Shown here: one piece after another, positions 49,258 to 56,585 of the stretch
Layout of the letters: the number at the start of each line of letters is the position of its first letter
How positions within the stretch are numbered: position 1 is the stretch's first letter
Assembly (NCBI GenBank): GCA_000802095.1
Contig: JUEB01000017.1
Span: 124,001 to 188,000 of the forward strand
Direction: 5' to 3'
DNA from: Peptococcaceae bacterium BICA1-7
GTDB lineage: Bacteria > Bacillota > Desulfotomaculia > Desulfotomaculales > Desulfocucumaceae
DNA length: 64,000 nt
Notes under the pieces: generated by a model
What the model was told of the DNA's origin: nothing
Database searches by the model: none
The model's input: the letters and a program-made list of their open reading frames with translations, nothing else
Translations under genes and position numbers: made by a program

Positions 49258-50814
49258 TTATGTGCCACAGGCACAGTACGCAGGGGTTGTATTCTGCGTA
49301 ATCTTGCGCACCTCTGCCGCAATTCTTTCAGCCACAAACTGGGCCAGTTCCACCCTGTCCATATCGCTATCGACGGTTACATTAATTGTCAGGTTTTGGG
49401 TAACTCCACCCAGGTTTCCTGCATTCTCTTCGTTCTGTGCACTTTCAGCCGGAAACGAAGGAGGGGCCGCCGGAGTAGACATGCCATTGGCGCCATATGG
49501 GTTGGCTGACACTTCAGCGGCCCCGGACCTTACTTTATCCACCGCCTTGCCTGCGAGCCAATCACCTCCAAAGCTGCCGGCAATCCCACCAAGTATCCCG
49601 CCAAAAACTGTACCTACTATAGGGACCACTGAGCCAACGGCCGCTCCCAACGCCGCGCCCGCCATTGCCCCGCCCGTTCCTCCTGCTGCCTGCGCGGTTG
49701 CTTTTACTTTGTCATCGGAGGTGGCTATATCGATCACATCCAGCACTTCACCTACGAAAGGAATACCTTTTGCACCTTTTGACACGCTTTTTAATAAGTC
49801 GGCCGCCCCATCCGGTGCCCCATTCACCATCTTTTTACCGAAATCGATTATTCCGGAACCTATCTCTGTTAAGGGTTTACCCCCTATCCAAGTATCCAGG
49901 CCTGCGCCACTTCTATTTTTCCTGTTTTCCATTGTGCCTGAAGGCATCCTGTCTTGCCTTTCCCTTGACCCACCACCAGATCTATTCCTGCCTTCACTTC
50001 TGCCCCGGGTCCTTTCATCCGTGCTTCTCCTGGACCCGCCTCTCTGTTTACCTCTGCCTTTACTCCTGCCACTGGTCCTTTCACCCATGCTTCCTCCTGA
50101 CCCACCGCCCTTGCAGTTACATATGCAGGTGCAGACACAGGAGCAGTCGCTTTTGGATTTGTCCTCACCCTTCTCCCCGGGAAAAAGTTTATCCAAAGCC
50201 TGTTCTAGTTTTTTAAAGGCATAGTCAGCGGGAAACTTTTTTGCTTTTTCTTTAAAATTTCCCCATACAGTCTTTTCTTTTTCCTCGGTATTTTGATTAC
50301 TGCTTTGTCCACCCGCACCTAAATTATTGATGAAAGCTATTACTCTATGCTCAACCAGAAGCTTCCCTGCGACATCCAACTCAAAATTCAGTTTATCCAG
50401 AAACATCTTCCTTATTTTCGCATAAGCCCTCTGGAACTCGCTTAGCACCCTCTCCGCCGCTTCCCTGCCGGCCTGTATGAGGCTGCTCTTCCACCAGTCC
50501 ACCTTTGACCGGCAAAAGTCAAACCAGTCTGTTATACTGTCAAATACCGGCTTTAGCGACTCTGTAATGCCCGTTCCGGCATTCCTGAACACTTTCTCGT
50601 ACATGCCGCCTGCCCGTTTCAGGTCTGATCTTACCGACCTGAGAGGGGAGGAAATCCGGTCGTCAATGGCTATGGCAGGGCTTATCTTCAGCCGGTTCAG
50701 GGCAGCCGCCCGGGACCTGGCGCTTTCCATAAATCTCTCCAGAGCCTTTAACCTTTCTTTTGCCTCCCCGTCACCGCTGACGGCAACTTTGACATCCAGG
50801 CCGTACTCACTCAT
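49258..50814 (-). CDS. tail tape measure protein with Cys-zipper insert
   Basis: The 518-residue protein has a helical N-terminal part (A-K-E-R-L-K-A-L-E-R-F-M-E) and a C-terminal Gly/Ala-rich stretch typical of tape measures (G-A-M-A-G-A-A-L-G-A-A-V-G-S). Between them lies C-S-C-V-C-T-C-I-C-N-C-K, six alternating Cys, and a ~70-residue Arg/Gly/Ser low-complexity run. It is short for a tape measure, which predicts a short tail. The ATG overlaps the frameshift-frame stop by ATGA. Confidence 0.8.
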   Translation of the reverse strand: MSEYGLDVKVAVSGDGEAKERLKALERFMESARSRAAALNRLKISPAIAIDDRISSPLRSVRSDLKRAGGMYEKVFRNAGTGITESLKPVFDSITDWFDFCRSKVDWWKSSLIQAGREAAERVLSEFQRAYAKIRKMFLDKLNFELDVAGKLLVEHRVIAFINNLGAGGQSSNQNTEEKEKTVWGNFKEKAKKFPADYAFKKLEQALDKLFPGEKGEDKSKSDCSCVCTCICNCKGGGSGGSMGERTSGRSKGRGKQRGGSRRSTDERTRGRSEGRNRSGGGSRERQDRMPSGTMENRKNRSGAGLDTWIGGKPLTEIGSGIIDFGKKMVNGAPDGAADLLKSVSKGAKGIPFVGEVLDVIDIATSDDKVKATAQAAGGTGGAMAGAALGAAVGSVVPIVGTVFGGILGGIAGSFGGDWLAGKAVDKVRSGAAEVSANPYGANGMSTPAAPPSFPAESAQNEENAGNLGGVTQNLTINVTVDSDMDRVELAQFVAERIAAEVRKITQNTTPAYCACGT

Positions 50815-50983
50815 ACCCTCTCCCCCTCCCTTCTTGCCTTTATTTCCGCTTCCATTTCCAGCTCCAGGCTGGCCATAAGAAAAAGCTGCTCACCCCTGGG
50901 CAGCCTCCAAAATTCTCCGGGGCGCAGGTGGTGCCGCACCCATATTGAGTGCAGCACCCCCGGCAGGCCGCCGGACTGAATCA
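50811..50983 (-). CDS. -1 frame extension of the tail assembly chaperone (gpGT-like)
   Basis: Continuing in the -1 frame from AAAAAAC at 50984-50990 gives an uninterrupted 57-codon reading frame. It begins L-I-Q-S-G-G-L-P-G-V and includes W-V-R-H-H-L-R-P-G-E-F-W-R-L-P-R-G-E-Q-L-F-L-M-A-S. It ends at the TGA that overlaps the tape measure start. It has no start of its own. Such T-type extensions recruit the tape measure and are made by frameshifting on the upstream mRNA. Confidence 0.8.
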
Positions 50984-51385
50984 GTTTTTTAAGTCATCCA
51001 GGGATATATTAAAGCCGCTCAAATCCAGCACGGCATCGCCCAGGGCCGAAAGCTCCCCGGCCAGCAAAAGCCTCTTGATCACCTCTTCGGGCCCCGAGGC
51101 CTGGAATTTGGCCTTCAGCTTGGGGTCACCCCAGTTTGGCGACACCGTAGCCGACTCCACCAGGGCCACGTTGAATTCTTCCTCATCCAGTCTTTCGGTA
51201 ACCTGCCCCCGGCGCTCCTTGCGCTCGGTGCAGCGCTCCCGGATGCCAAACACCTGCTTCCCGGTAAGGCCCCTCAAGGTCACCGGAATACCCAGGCGGG
51301 GCAGGGTAACCGTCTTTTCCGGGAGGTTTTCCACCTCCAAAAGCCTCTGTATTACCTGCTCCTCGGACATCTTTTCAAAATCCAT
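50981..51385 (-). CDS. tail assembly chaperone, zero-frame product (XkdN/gpG-like)
   Basis: The 134-residue protein is helical and acidic (E-K-M-S-E-E-Q-V-I-Q-R-L-L-E, R-E-R-C-T-E-R-K-E-R-R-G). It sits between tail tube and tape measure, as XkdN in PBSX. It ends in a slippery heptamer. AGGAGG precedes the start. Confidence 0.85.
   Translation of the reverse strand: MDFEKMSEEQVIQRLLEVENLPEKTVTLPRLGIPVTLRGLTGKQVFGIRERCTERKERRGQVTERLDEEEFNVALVESATVSPNWGDPKLKAKFQASGPEEVIKRLLLAGELSALGDAVLDLSGFNISLDDLKN
50984..50990 (-). promoter_or_regulatory. -1 ribosomal frameshift site AAAAAAC
   Basis: The last codons of the chaperone gene are TTA AAA AAC TGA, so A-AAA-AAC sits exactly in X-XXY-YYZ phase two codons before the stop. 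Slippage opens the long -1 frame described above. Position before the tape measure gene is where tail phages use this device. Confidence 0.8.
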
Positions 51386-51401
51386 TTTTTATCCTCCTAA
51401 A

Positions 51402-51809
51402 TTAAGCCACGATGGGGTCCAGGAGCTCGAATTCCTCAAAGGTGAATTTAACCTCTTCCTCCACCATCTCCCCGGCCTTCCAGTTGGCCAGCTGCAGCCC
51501 GTCCACCAGCACATTTTTGATCCTTATTCTTTCAAAGCCCTGGGATTCGGGGTCGGCCAGCTTGGATATGATCTCAAATTTGCCAAAGCCCCTCTGCAGC
51601 ATGGAGCTGGTTACCTTAAAGCCACCCATTGTTCCGGAGCCCTTAAGGGGGCCCTTTTTAAACCTCTTCCAGCTGTCGCCGGAGAGCAGCAGCTCTTTTT
51701 TATCCATTTCCACATTGGCCTCCAGCCTGTTGAAGTTGGTCTGCCACTCACCGTCTATGAATACCTGGCCGTAACTGCCCAGTATAGTCCTGCTCGCGTC
51801 AAGAGACAA
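51402..51809 (-). CDS. tail tube protein (XkdM/DUF2001-like)
   Basis: The 135-residue protein opens L-D-A-S-R-T-I-L-G-S-Y-G-Q-V-F-I-D-G-E-W and has strand-rich W-K-R-F-K-K-G-P-L-K-G-S-G-T-M-G-G-F-K, with E-V-K-F-T-F-E-E-F-E at the end. This is the pattern of contractile tail tubes of the XkdM type. Directly after the sheath gene with a 12-base gap. Confidence 0.88.
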   Translation of the reverse strand: MSLDASRTILGSYGQVFIDGEWQTNFNRLEANVEMDKKELLLSGDSWKRFKKGPLKGSGTMGGFKVTSSMLQRGFGKFEIISKLADPESQGFERIRIKNVLVDGLQLANWKAGEMVEEEVKFTFEEFELLDPIVA

Positions 51810-51821
51810 TCAAGCCACCTC

Positions 51822-53291
51822 CTATTTCACTTTAAAAGTGCTGAATATTTGTTCCATAACATCCGTCAGCCTGGCCTCCCACTTAAGGTAAACCTGGTCC
51901 GGCTCGGGAGTGTAAACAGCCCCCTGGCCGTAGTAGTAGGGATCGGGATAAACATCCCAGCCTGCGCCCTCAATAACTCCACCGCCGGCCAGGGTCTGCA
52001 TGTACTGCTTGCAGGCCCCTATCAGCGCCAGCCTGCCCTCCTCGGTATTGTTCACCTTGCCTATGTAGTTGTCCTCGGCGGCCCGCACCAGGTCGGAGTT
52101 TATGGAGTCCATGACCCGGATGGTGCGTATCTTCTTCCAGGAGTTGTTCTGGCCCTGGCGCAGGGTGACCAGGGTGTTCATACCCCGCAGTGCCTTTACC
52201 AGCAGGCCGTCATGGAAAAAGAGGAATACCCCGCCGGTGACTGCCTGCTCCATCTCAGACCTGGTCCAGCGTCTGGTCACATCGTCAAAGGGTGTGGCGG
52301 CGTAGGTGGTGGACTCGCTGAGCTTCTGCCCGGCGATGAGGCCGGCCACATATGGGGCCGCCTGGGCGCTGGAGTAGCTGGTCCCGTCCAGCACCACACC
52401 GGAGCCCACGTTAACAACCCCCTCGTGATTAAAGCCTGTACTCCTGGCCACAGCCCGGCTTACCGCGTCACTGGCGGTGTCGTCGGCGGCCGACCCGCCC
52501 AGCACCGCCATAATACCCTTGCCCTCGCCCCGCAGCCGCTCAACCCAGGCTTTAACCGTTGTCTGAATGGCCGGGTCATACTTCCCGTCCAGAGTAATTA
52601 TATTAAACTCCCGGGCCTCGAAAACAGCCAGGGCATTGGTATAATCCTCTGCGTCCGCAGCGGTCCCCGAGTTGCCCCCGGAAAAAATCTGATCGGTACC
52701 ATTCTGAACTGTACCGTTTCCGGCGGTCAGCTTTACAGCGGTAATCCAGACATTGGAAGAATCATCGTTTATGGCGGCAACAGCATTGTCTACTACGCCC
52801 ACGCCCTTGTCAAAAGTGAAAGTCCGCAGTTCAGCGGTGCCCTCGAACAGTACAATATCCTGCTTTCCGGCCGCGTCCACCGGGTTGTCCCGGACAGTCA
52901 CCTTAAAGTTATTGCCCCTGGCGCCCTCATACCTGGCGGCCAGAGACAGCACATCGGTGCCCGCGCCGTCTTTAAGGTTTTTGCTGGCCCTGGCGGCGCT
53001 GTCATCAGCCAGCCGGTAGGCCAGTATCTTTTTGGCCCCGCCCAGCAGGGCCATGCGCAGTGTGGTCCGGGCGGTTGCCCCGTTGGTTTCGTCGTCGGTG
53101 TATTTCTCGGTAATGCCCGATTCGCTGGTTATTTCCACCAGCTCTCTCACCGGGCCCCAGTGAGCCTTCACCGGTGCAATCACCACTCCCCGGGAGCCCG
53201 GCTGAATAGAAGCCAGGGCCGCAGCCTCGAAATTAAGGTAAAATCCCGGTAAAACCGGTTTGTCTGTAGGACTCCAAGATCCTCCTGCCAA
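51822..53291 (-). CDS. contractile tail sheath protein (XkdK-like)
   Basis: The 489-residue protein has P-G-F-Y-L-N-F-E-A-A-A at the N-terminus, S-S-A-Q-A-A-P-Y-V-A-G-L-I-A-G in the middle, and a conserved C-terminal sheath domain with V-R-T-I-R-V-M-D-S-I-N-S-D and Y-I-G-K-V-N-N-T-E-E-G-R-L. Its presence makes the locus a contractile (myovirus-type) tail. Confidence 0.92.
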   Translation of the reverse strand: MAGGSWSPTDKPVLPGFYLNFEAAALASIQPGSRGVVIAPVKAHWGPVRELVEITSESGITEKYTDDETNGATARTTLRMALLGGAKKILAYRLADDSAARASKNLKDGAGTDVLSLAARYEGARGNNFKVTVRDNPVDAAGKQDIVLFEGTAELRTFTFDKGVGVVDNAVAAINDDSSNVWITAVKLTAGNGTVQNGTDQIFSGGNSGTAADAEDYTNALAVFEAREFNIITLDGKYDPAIQTTVKAWVERLRGEGKGIMAVLGGSAADDTASDAVSRAVARSTGFNHEGVVNVGSGVVLDGTSYSSAQAAPYVAGLIAGQKLSESTTYAATPFDDVTRRWTRSEMEQAVTGGVFLFFHDGLLVKALRGMNTLVTLRQGQNNSWKKIRTIRVMDSINSDLVRAAEDNYIGKVNNTEEGRLALIGACKQYMQTLAGGGVIEGAGWDVYPDPYYYGQGAVYTPEPDQVYLKWEARLTDVMEQIFSTFKVK

Positions 53292-53483
53292 TTAATTCAC
53301 CCTCCTCTTTAAAAATTTACCTATAAGTTTTTTAACCTGCCCAATGGTCAGCTGGGTGGCCCCGCAGCCGTGCAGCGCCCCCGCCACCACCTCGGGCTTT
53401 ACATTAAAAAGAGCCCCGGCCTTGGCCTGAAGCTCCCCAATGTCATACTTTTGGCCGTCTCCGGCCTCTCCTTTGGGAGCCAT
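53292..53483 (-). CDS. small tail-locus protein (63 aa)
   Basis: Reads K-Y-D-I-G-E-L-Q-A-K-A-G-A-L-F-N-V-K-P-E-V-V-A then L-T-I-G-Q-V-K-K-L-I-G-K-F. It abuts the sheath gene with no gap. It resembles the short YqbN/phage-locus proteins before sheath genes; function unknown. Confidence 0.65.
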   Translation of the reverse strand: MAPKGEAGDGQKYDIGELQAKAGALFNVKPEVVAGALHGCGATQLTIGQVKKLIGKFLKRRVN

Positions 53484-53492
53484 TAAATCACC

Positions 53493-54371
53493 TCATTCTA
53501 TTAGTCCGGCGTTATGAACCGCCGCCATCAGCGGCCCAGCCGCAGCGGTTTTTTCCGTTAAACCGCTCAATACAACAGTCAGCTGTCCGGCGCTAAACGG
53601 GTCCAGCATGTAGTCGGCCGCCGGGGCGCTCACCGCGCAATACCCTGCTTCCCCCTGGCCGATAGCTATCCTCACCGCTTTGCCCAATTCCCGGGCCAAT
53701 ACCAACGCCCCCTCCAACTCCTGATTGTTGGTGCTTCCCAGCACGTGGCCGGCCATTTTTTTTCTTACCTCGAACAGAGAGCCCGATTTCTCCCTGACTT
53801 CGACTCCGGCCATCCTCCACAGCACTGAAGGGCAATTATATCCCGTTGGCAGTATATTGCGGTAGACCGACCACCCCGCCCCCAGCAGTTCCCCGGTCCA
53901 GAGGGCCAGGGCCTCCAGCCACGGGTCGTTGGCCGTTGCTTCAGCCGGGGTTAAAGGCTGAACCGCCGGTATAAAAAACTGCAGCCCCCGTGTTATTGCC
54001 TGCAGCTGGGCATCAACATAATCGCCGTTAACTGTGCCGGCGTATCTGCATGTATCACCTCCCGAAATGGTGCCGGCATATCTGCAGGTAAACTTATCAC
54101 CTCCCGAAGTGGTCATTTGCTGTCTGTCCAGGGCAGCCACCACCTTGCCCGCCAATTCATCCAGGCTTTGATAATCGGACTGCTGCTCATTGTAGGGCCA
54201 AACCTCGATGAACCGCTTAAAGCCTGTCCATACCCTATCCAGAGCCTCCTCCCCCTGCCGCAAAACCATAAAAGGCTTGACCGTGGTGGTGGCGGCCAGC
54301 TGAGGGTCCAGTACCCTGCCCCCAATTTCCGGTATTTCATCATTTAGTTTTTGTCTGATAGCAGAACGCAT
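53493..54371 (-). CDS. tail terminator-like protein fused to a DUF6838-like second half
   Basis: The 292-residue protein begins like a tail terminator (R-S-A-I-R-Q-K-L-N-D-E-I-P-E, V-A-A-L-D-R-Q) and after about 130 residues continues into a separate domain (W-T-G-E-L-L-G-A-G-W-S-V-Y-R-N, P-S-V-L-W-R-M-A). At the junction C-R-Y-A-G-T is repeated twice about 11 residues apart. It is first in the leftward structural operon. Tail terminators cap the tube, consistent with a stand-alone tail. Confidence 0.6.
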   Translation of the reverse strand: MRSAIRQKLNDEIPEIGGRVLDPQLAATTTVKPFMVLRQGEEALDRVWTGFKRFIEVWPYNEQQSDYQSLDELAGKVVAALDRQQMTTSGGDKFTCRYAGTISGGDTCRYAGTVNGDYVDAQLQAITRGLQFFIPAVQPLTPAEATANDPWLEALALWTGELLGAGWSVYRNILPTGYNCPSVLWRMAGVEVREKSGSLFEVRKKMAGHVLGSTNNQELEGALVLARELGKAVRIAIGQGEAGYCAVSAPAADYMLDPFSAGQLTVVLSGLTEKTAAAGPLMAAVHNAGLIE

Positions 54372-54447
54372 AGATTAGACCCCCAATATGCAATATATTT
54401 ATATTATTCTTTATGACCCTATGTTATTGGCATACAATATGTATATT

Positions 54448-54939
54448 TCAAAGTAACAACATATGTTTTTGCCTGGCACCCAAAACCTCTTCACTTATAG
54501 TTTGCTTTCGTACGACGAGGGCTATCTTTTTTTCAGCCCTGTGCACAAGGTTCTGAATAGTGCCTTTAGTACATCCCATTAACATTCCGGCCTGGGAAAA
54601 TGAATAATACTCTCCCCTCACCAGCTTAAAGGCCTCTCTTTCCCTGGCGGTCAGGGATTCCAGGAGACTGTCCAGAATTATTAATACCTGTTCCGGGACC
54701 GGGCTCACAGTATCTCTGCCGGCAACATACCGGCTCATTTTCAAAGGATCCACCAGTATTTCTCTTTTTTCCCGGCTCCATCTGGAAACAGTCCATTTGG
54801 CTCCGGGTATCTGCCCGGTTTCCATATACCGTATAACCCATTCGGTGTCGGATATCATACCTGCGCGGGAAACACTGGCTACCCTGCTTTTCTTCAACAT
54901 GTTCAAGGAGCTTTTATACTGGCGGACCAGGTCTTCCAT
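54448..54939 (-). CDS. sigma-70 region 4-like positive control factor (Xpf-like)
   Basis: The 163-residue protein has a C-terminal helix-turn-helix of sigma region 4 type (L-T-A-R-E-R-E-A-F-K-L-V, Y-S-F-S-Q-A-G-M-L-M-G-C-T-K-G-T-I-Q-N-L-V) and an N-terminal helical domain (D-L-V-R-Q-Y-K-S-S-L). Proteins like B. subtilis Xpf turn on late PBSX genes. It lies 76 bases upstream of the structural operon on the same strand, fitting that role. Strong GGAGG site. Confidence 0.8.
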   Translation of the reverse strand: MEDLVRQYKSSLNMLKKSRVASVSRAGMISDTEWVIRYMETGQIPGAKWTVSRWSREKREILVDPLKMSRYVAGRDTVSPVPEQVLIILDSLLESLTAREREAFKLVRGEYYSFSQAGMLMGCTKGTIQNLVHRAEKKIALVVRKQTISEEVLGARQKHMLLL

Positions 54940-54974
54940 TTTATTTCCTCCTTAAAAAAGTGAAAGCCCGGGCA

Positions 54975-55160
54975 TTACGCCCGGGCCTCCCGTTTATTCG
55001 AGTCAGCCTTCCAAACAGTTTTTATCTCCCCCCATACGGCCCTGCCATCCTGAATCTTCAGGATAACCTCACCGTACATCAGGTGGTCAATCTCTTTTGA
55101 CTTTTTCTTAATCTCAATAATCAGTTGTTCAGAAACCTTTTCCAGATAAAACCACCCCAT
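54975..55160 (-). CDS. YezD/DUF2292-like small protein
   Basis: The 61-residue protein has L-M-Y-G-E-V-I-L-K-I-Q-D-G-R-A-V-W in its second half, the DUF2292 (YezD) core. Family function unknown. It is first gene of the leftward regulatory transcript and sits downstream of a consensus promoter and the repressor operators. Confidence 0.65.
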   Translation of the reverse strand: MGWFYLEKVSEQLIIEIKKKSKEIDHLMYGEVILKIQDGRAVWGEIKTVWKADSNKREARA

Positions 55161-55177
55161 TCAAATTGAATTCCTTA

Positions 55178-55218
55178 CACATAGCGTGTACAAGACAACC
55201 ATTTATTCACGCCATGTG
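55178..55218. promoter_or_regulatory. paired operator-like sites of the tail locus switch
   Basis: CACATAGCGTG (55178-55188) and CACGCCATGTG (55208-55218) are reverse complements with one mismatch. They lie just downstream of the leftward promoter, in the gap between the repressor and early genes. Likely targets of the XRE repressor; a third weaker relative is the TATTGTGTA near 55278. Confidence 0.5.
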
Positions 55219-55233
55219 TAGGAGGTAATTTCA

Positions 55234-55263
55234 ATTATAAATTCCACAATGCGTCAATGTCAA
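55234..55263 (-). promoter_or_regulatory. leftward consensus promoter of the tail locus
   Basis: On the minus strand TTGACA (55263-55258) and TATAAT (55239-55234) are both perfect, 18 bases apart. It would drive the YezD-like and Xpf-like genes and be blocked by a repressor bound at 55178-55218. Confidence 0.7.
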
Positions 55264-55294
55264 GGAAAAATATTGGCATATTGTGTAGTATATT

Positions 55295-55322
55295 TTACTG
55301 TCCGTGTATTATATGATATAAT
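55295..55322 (+). promoter_or_regulatory. rightward promoter of the XRE repressor
   Basis: TTACTG (55295-55300) and TATAAT (55317-55322) are 16 bases apart, 37 bases before the repressor start. Confidence 0.6.
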
Positions 55323-55358
55323 GCTTATAAAATTTTTACTAAGATGAGGTAATTATCG

Positions 55359-55943
55359 ATGAGTTTGGGAGAACGGTTAAAAAAATCACGGCAGGAAAAG
55401 GGGCTTACCCAGGTAGAAGCAGCCAGGGCACTGGGTATAACCAATACCGCACTGTCCAATTATGAGCGGGGGGAACGGGATCCTGACACCTCATTGCTCA
55501 AACGTCTTTCCGAGCTGTACGGAGTTACCGCGGACTATCTGCTGGGTAATGCTGACCCGCAGGAATTTGATCTAATGGACATTCTGGAAAATAAGGACAT
55601 TAATATCACTATTGGAAAGAGAAATCTTTCCTGGGATGAGAGGGTGAATATAATTGAAATGTTATCCAGGTTTCCCATTTTAAACACAAATAACACCTTT
55701 TCAGACAGTAATTTCACTGATTTAGTCATATCCACTGGAAAACCGGCGGAGGATAATTTATACTATTCAGATATAGACAAAAAACTGGATAAAACGGTAA
55801 TTGTTGCAAGCCACCAGGGACGCCAGGTAATGCAACAGGTGTCCCCTGTCTTACGGGAGCTGATCAAGCAGGAAATTGTTAAAATTTTGGAGGAAAGAAA
55901 AGATAAAAATCTCTCTGGTAATAAAAATGACACTGACGGCTGA
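55359..55943 (+). CDS. XRE-family phage-type repressor
   Basis: The 194-residue protein has an N-terminal helix-turn-helix (R-L-K-K-S-R-Q-E-K-G-L-T-Q-V-E-A-A-R-A-L, I-T-N-T-A-L-S-N-Y-E-R-G-E-R) and a C-terminal region without a peptidase motif. The absence of a LexA-type Ser/Lys pair suggests inactivation by the neighbouring ImmA-like protein rather than self-cleavage. Divergent from the early genes. Confidence 0.88.
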   Translation: MSLGERLKKSRQEKGLTQVEAARALGITNTALSNYERGERDPDTSLLKRLSELYGVTADYLLGNADPQEFDLMDILENKDINITIGKRNLSWDERVNIIEMLSRFPILNTNNTFSDSNFTDLVISTGKPAEDNLYYSDIDKKLDKTVIVASHQGRQVMQQVSPVLRELIKQEIVKILEERKDKNLSGNKNDTDG

Positions 55944-56003
55944 GGAGCTTGCACAAACTGTTTTTGAGGTGAATTAGATAACGACAGGCAGTCGAGGTAT
56001 CCT

Positions 56004-56513
56004 ATGGACAAAAAAATCAAAAGGCTGTGGAAAAAAACTGAAGAGGAAGGTATTGAGGTAAGGTATTCCGACTTACACAGCGCAGACCCCGGGCTGGACG
56101 GCCTGTACCTTTGTCTTGACGACCTTCCCATAATTTTGCTGGACAAGTCTCTTGAAAGCAAGCGCCAGCTTTTCAGGTGCGTGTTTGCCGAAGAAGTAGG
56201 CCACTATTTCACGGCGGCCAAATCCAATTTTTTGGTATTGCATCCAAGCTATGCGGAGGATCTAAGACTAAGTCAGGACGAGTACAGGGCCATGTGCTGG
56301 GCCACGGAATACCTGATACCTGATAAGGAACTGATTTATGCAATACAGACGGATGGTATTAATTCCTTTTTTGACCTGGCAGATTACTTCGATGTTACCC
56401 AGAGCTTTTTAATGCACAAATTTTCCATACTCAAACGGAGAAACAAGCATAACATAGAGATAAGCGACATATTTAACCTGGACGTTATTTCCTATAAGAT
56501 TTCTAAAAGCTGA
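56004..56513 (+). CDS. ImmA/IrrE-like protein with altered HEXXH
   Basis: The 169-residue protein follows the repressor by 60 bases. In the ImmA/IrrE family an H-E-x-x-H binds zinc and cuts the repressor. Here the site reads F-A-E-E-V-G-H-Y-F, so the first His is Glu. Y-R-A-M-C-W-A-T-E-Y-L-I-P downstream is the usual family sequence. It may have unusual metal ligands or act by binding only. Confidence 0.78.
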   Translation: MDKKIKRLWKKTEEEGIEVRYSDLHSADPGLDGLYLCLDDLPIILLDKSLESKRQLFRCVFAEEVGHYFTAAKSNFLVLHPSYAEDLRLSQDEYRAMCWATEYLIPDKELIYAIQTDGINSFFDLADYFDVTQSFLMHKFSILKRRNKHNIEISDIFNLDVISYKISKS

Positions 56514-56528
56514 TACGGGTCCAGAACC

Positions 56529-56555
56529 TCCCCGCCTAACCGGGCGGGGTTTTTT
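56529..56555 (+). terminator. terminator after the repressor/ImmA-like genes
   Basis: CCCCGCC pairs with GGGCGGGG over a short loop, followed by six T. Confidence 0.88.
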
Positions 56556-56585
56556 GTTCCAGCCCTGCTTCCCCGGCAATCCGTT

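Noticed and set aside
49262-50224. A 320-codon plus-strand frame opposite the tape measure gene
   Set aside because: Ser/Pro/Leu low-complexity translation of the antisense of G/R/S-rich and Ala-rich coding; no start signal.
50949-53252. A 767-codon open frame on the plus strand opposite the sheath and tube genes
   Set aside because: It lies wholly antisense to well-recognised sheath, tube and chaperone genes, is Gly/Pro/His-rich like a codon-bias shadow, and has no ribosome site or family motif.
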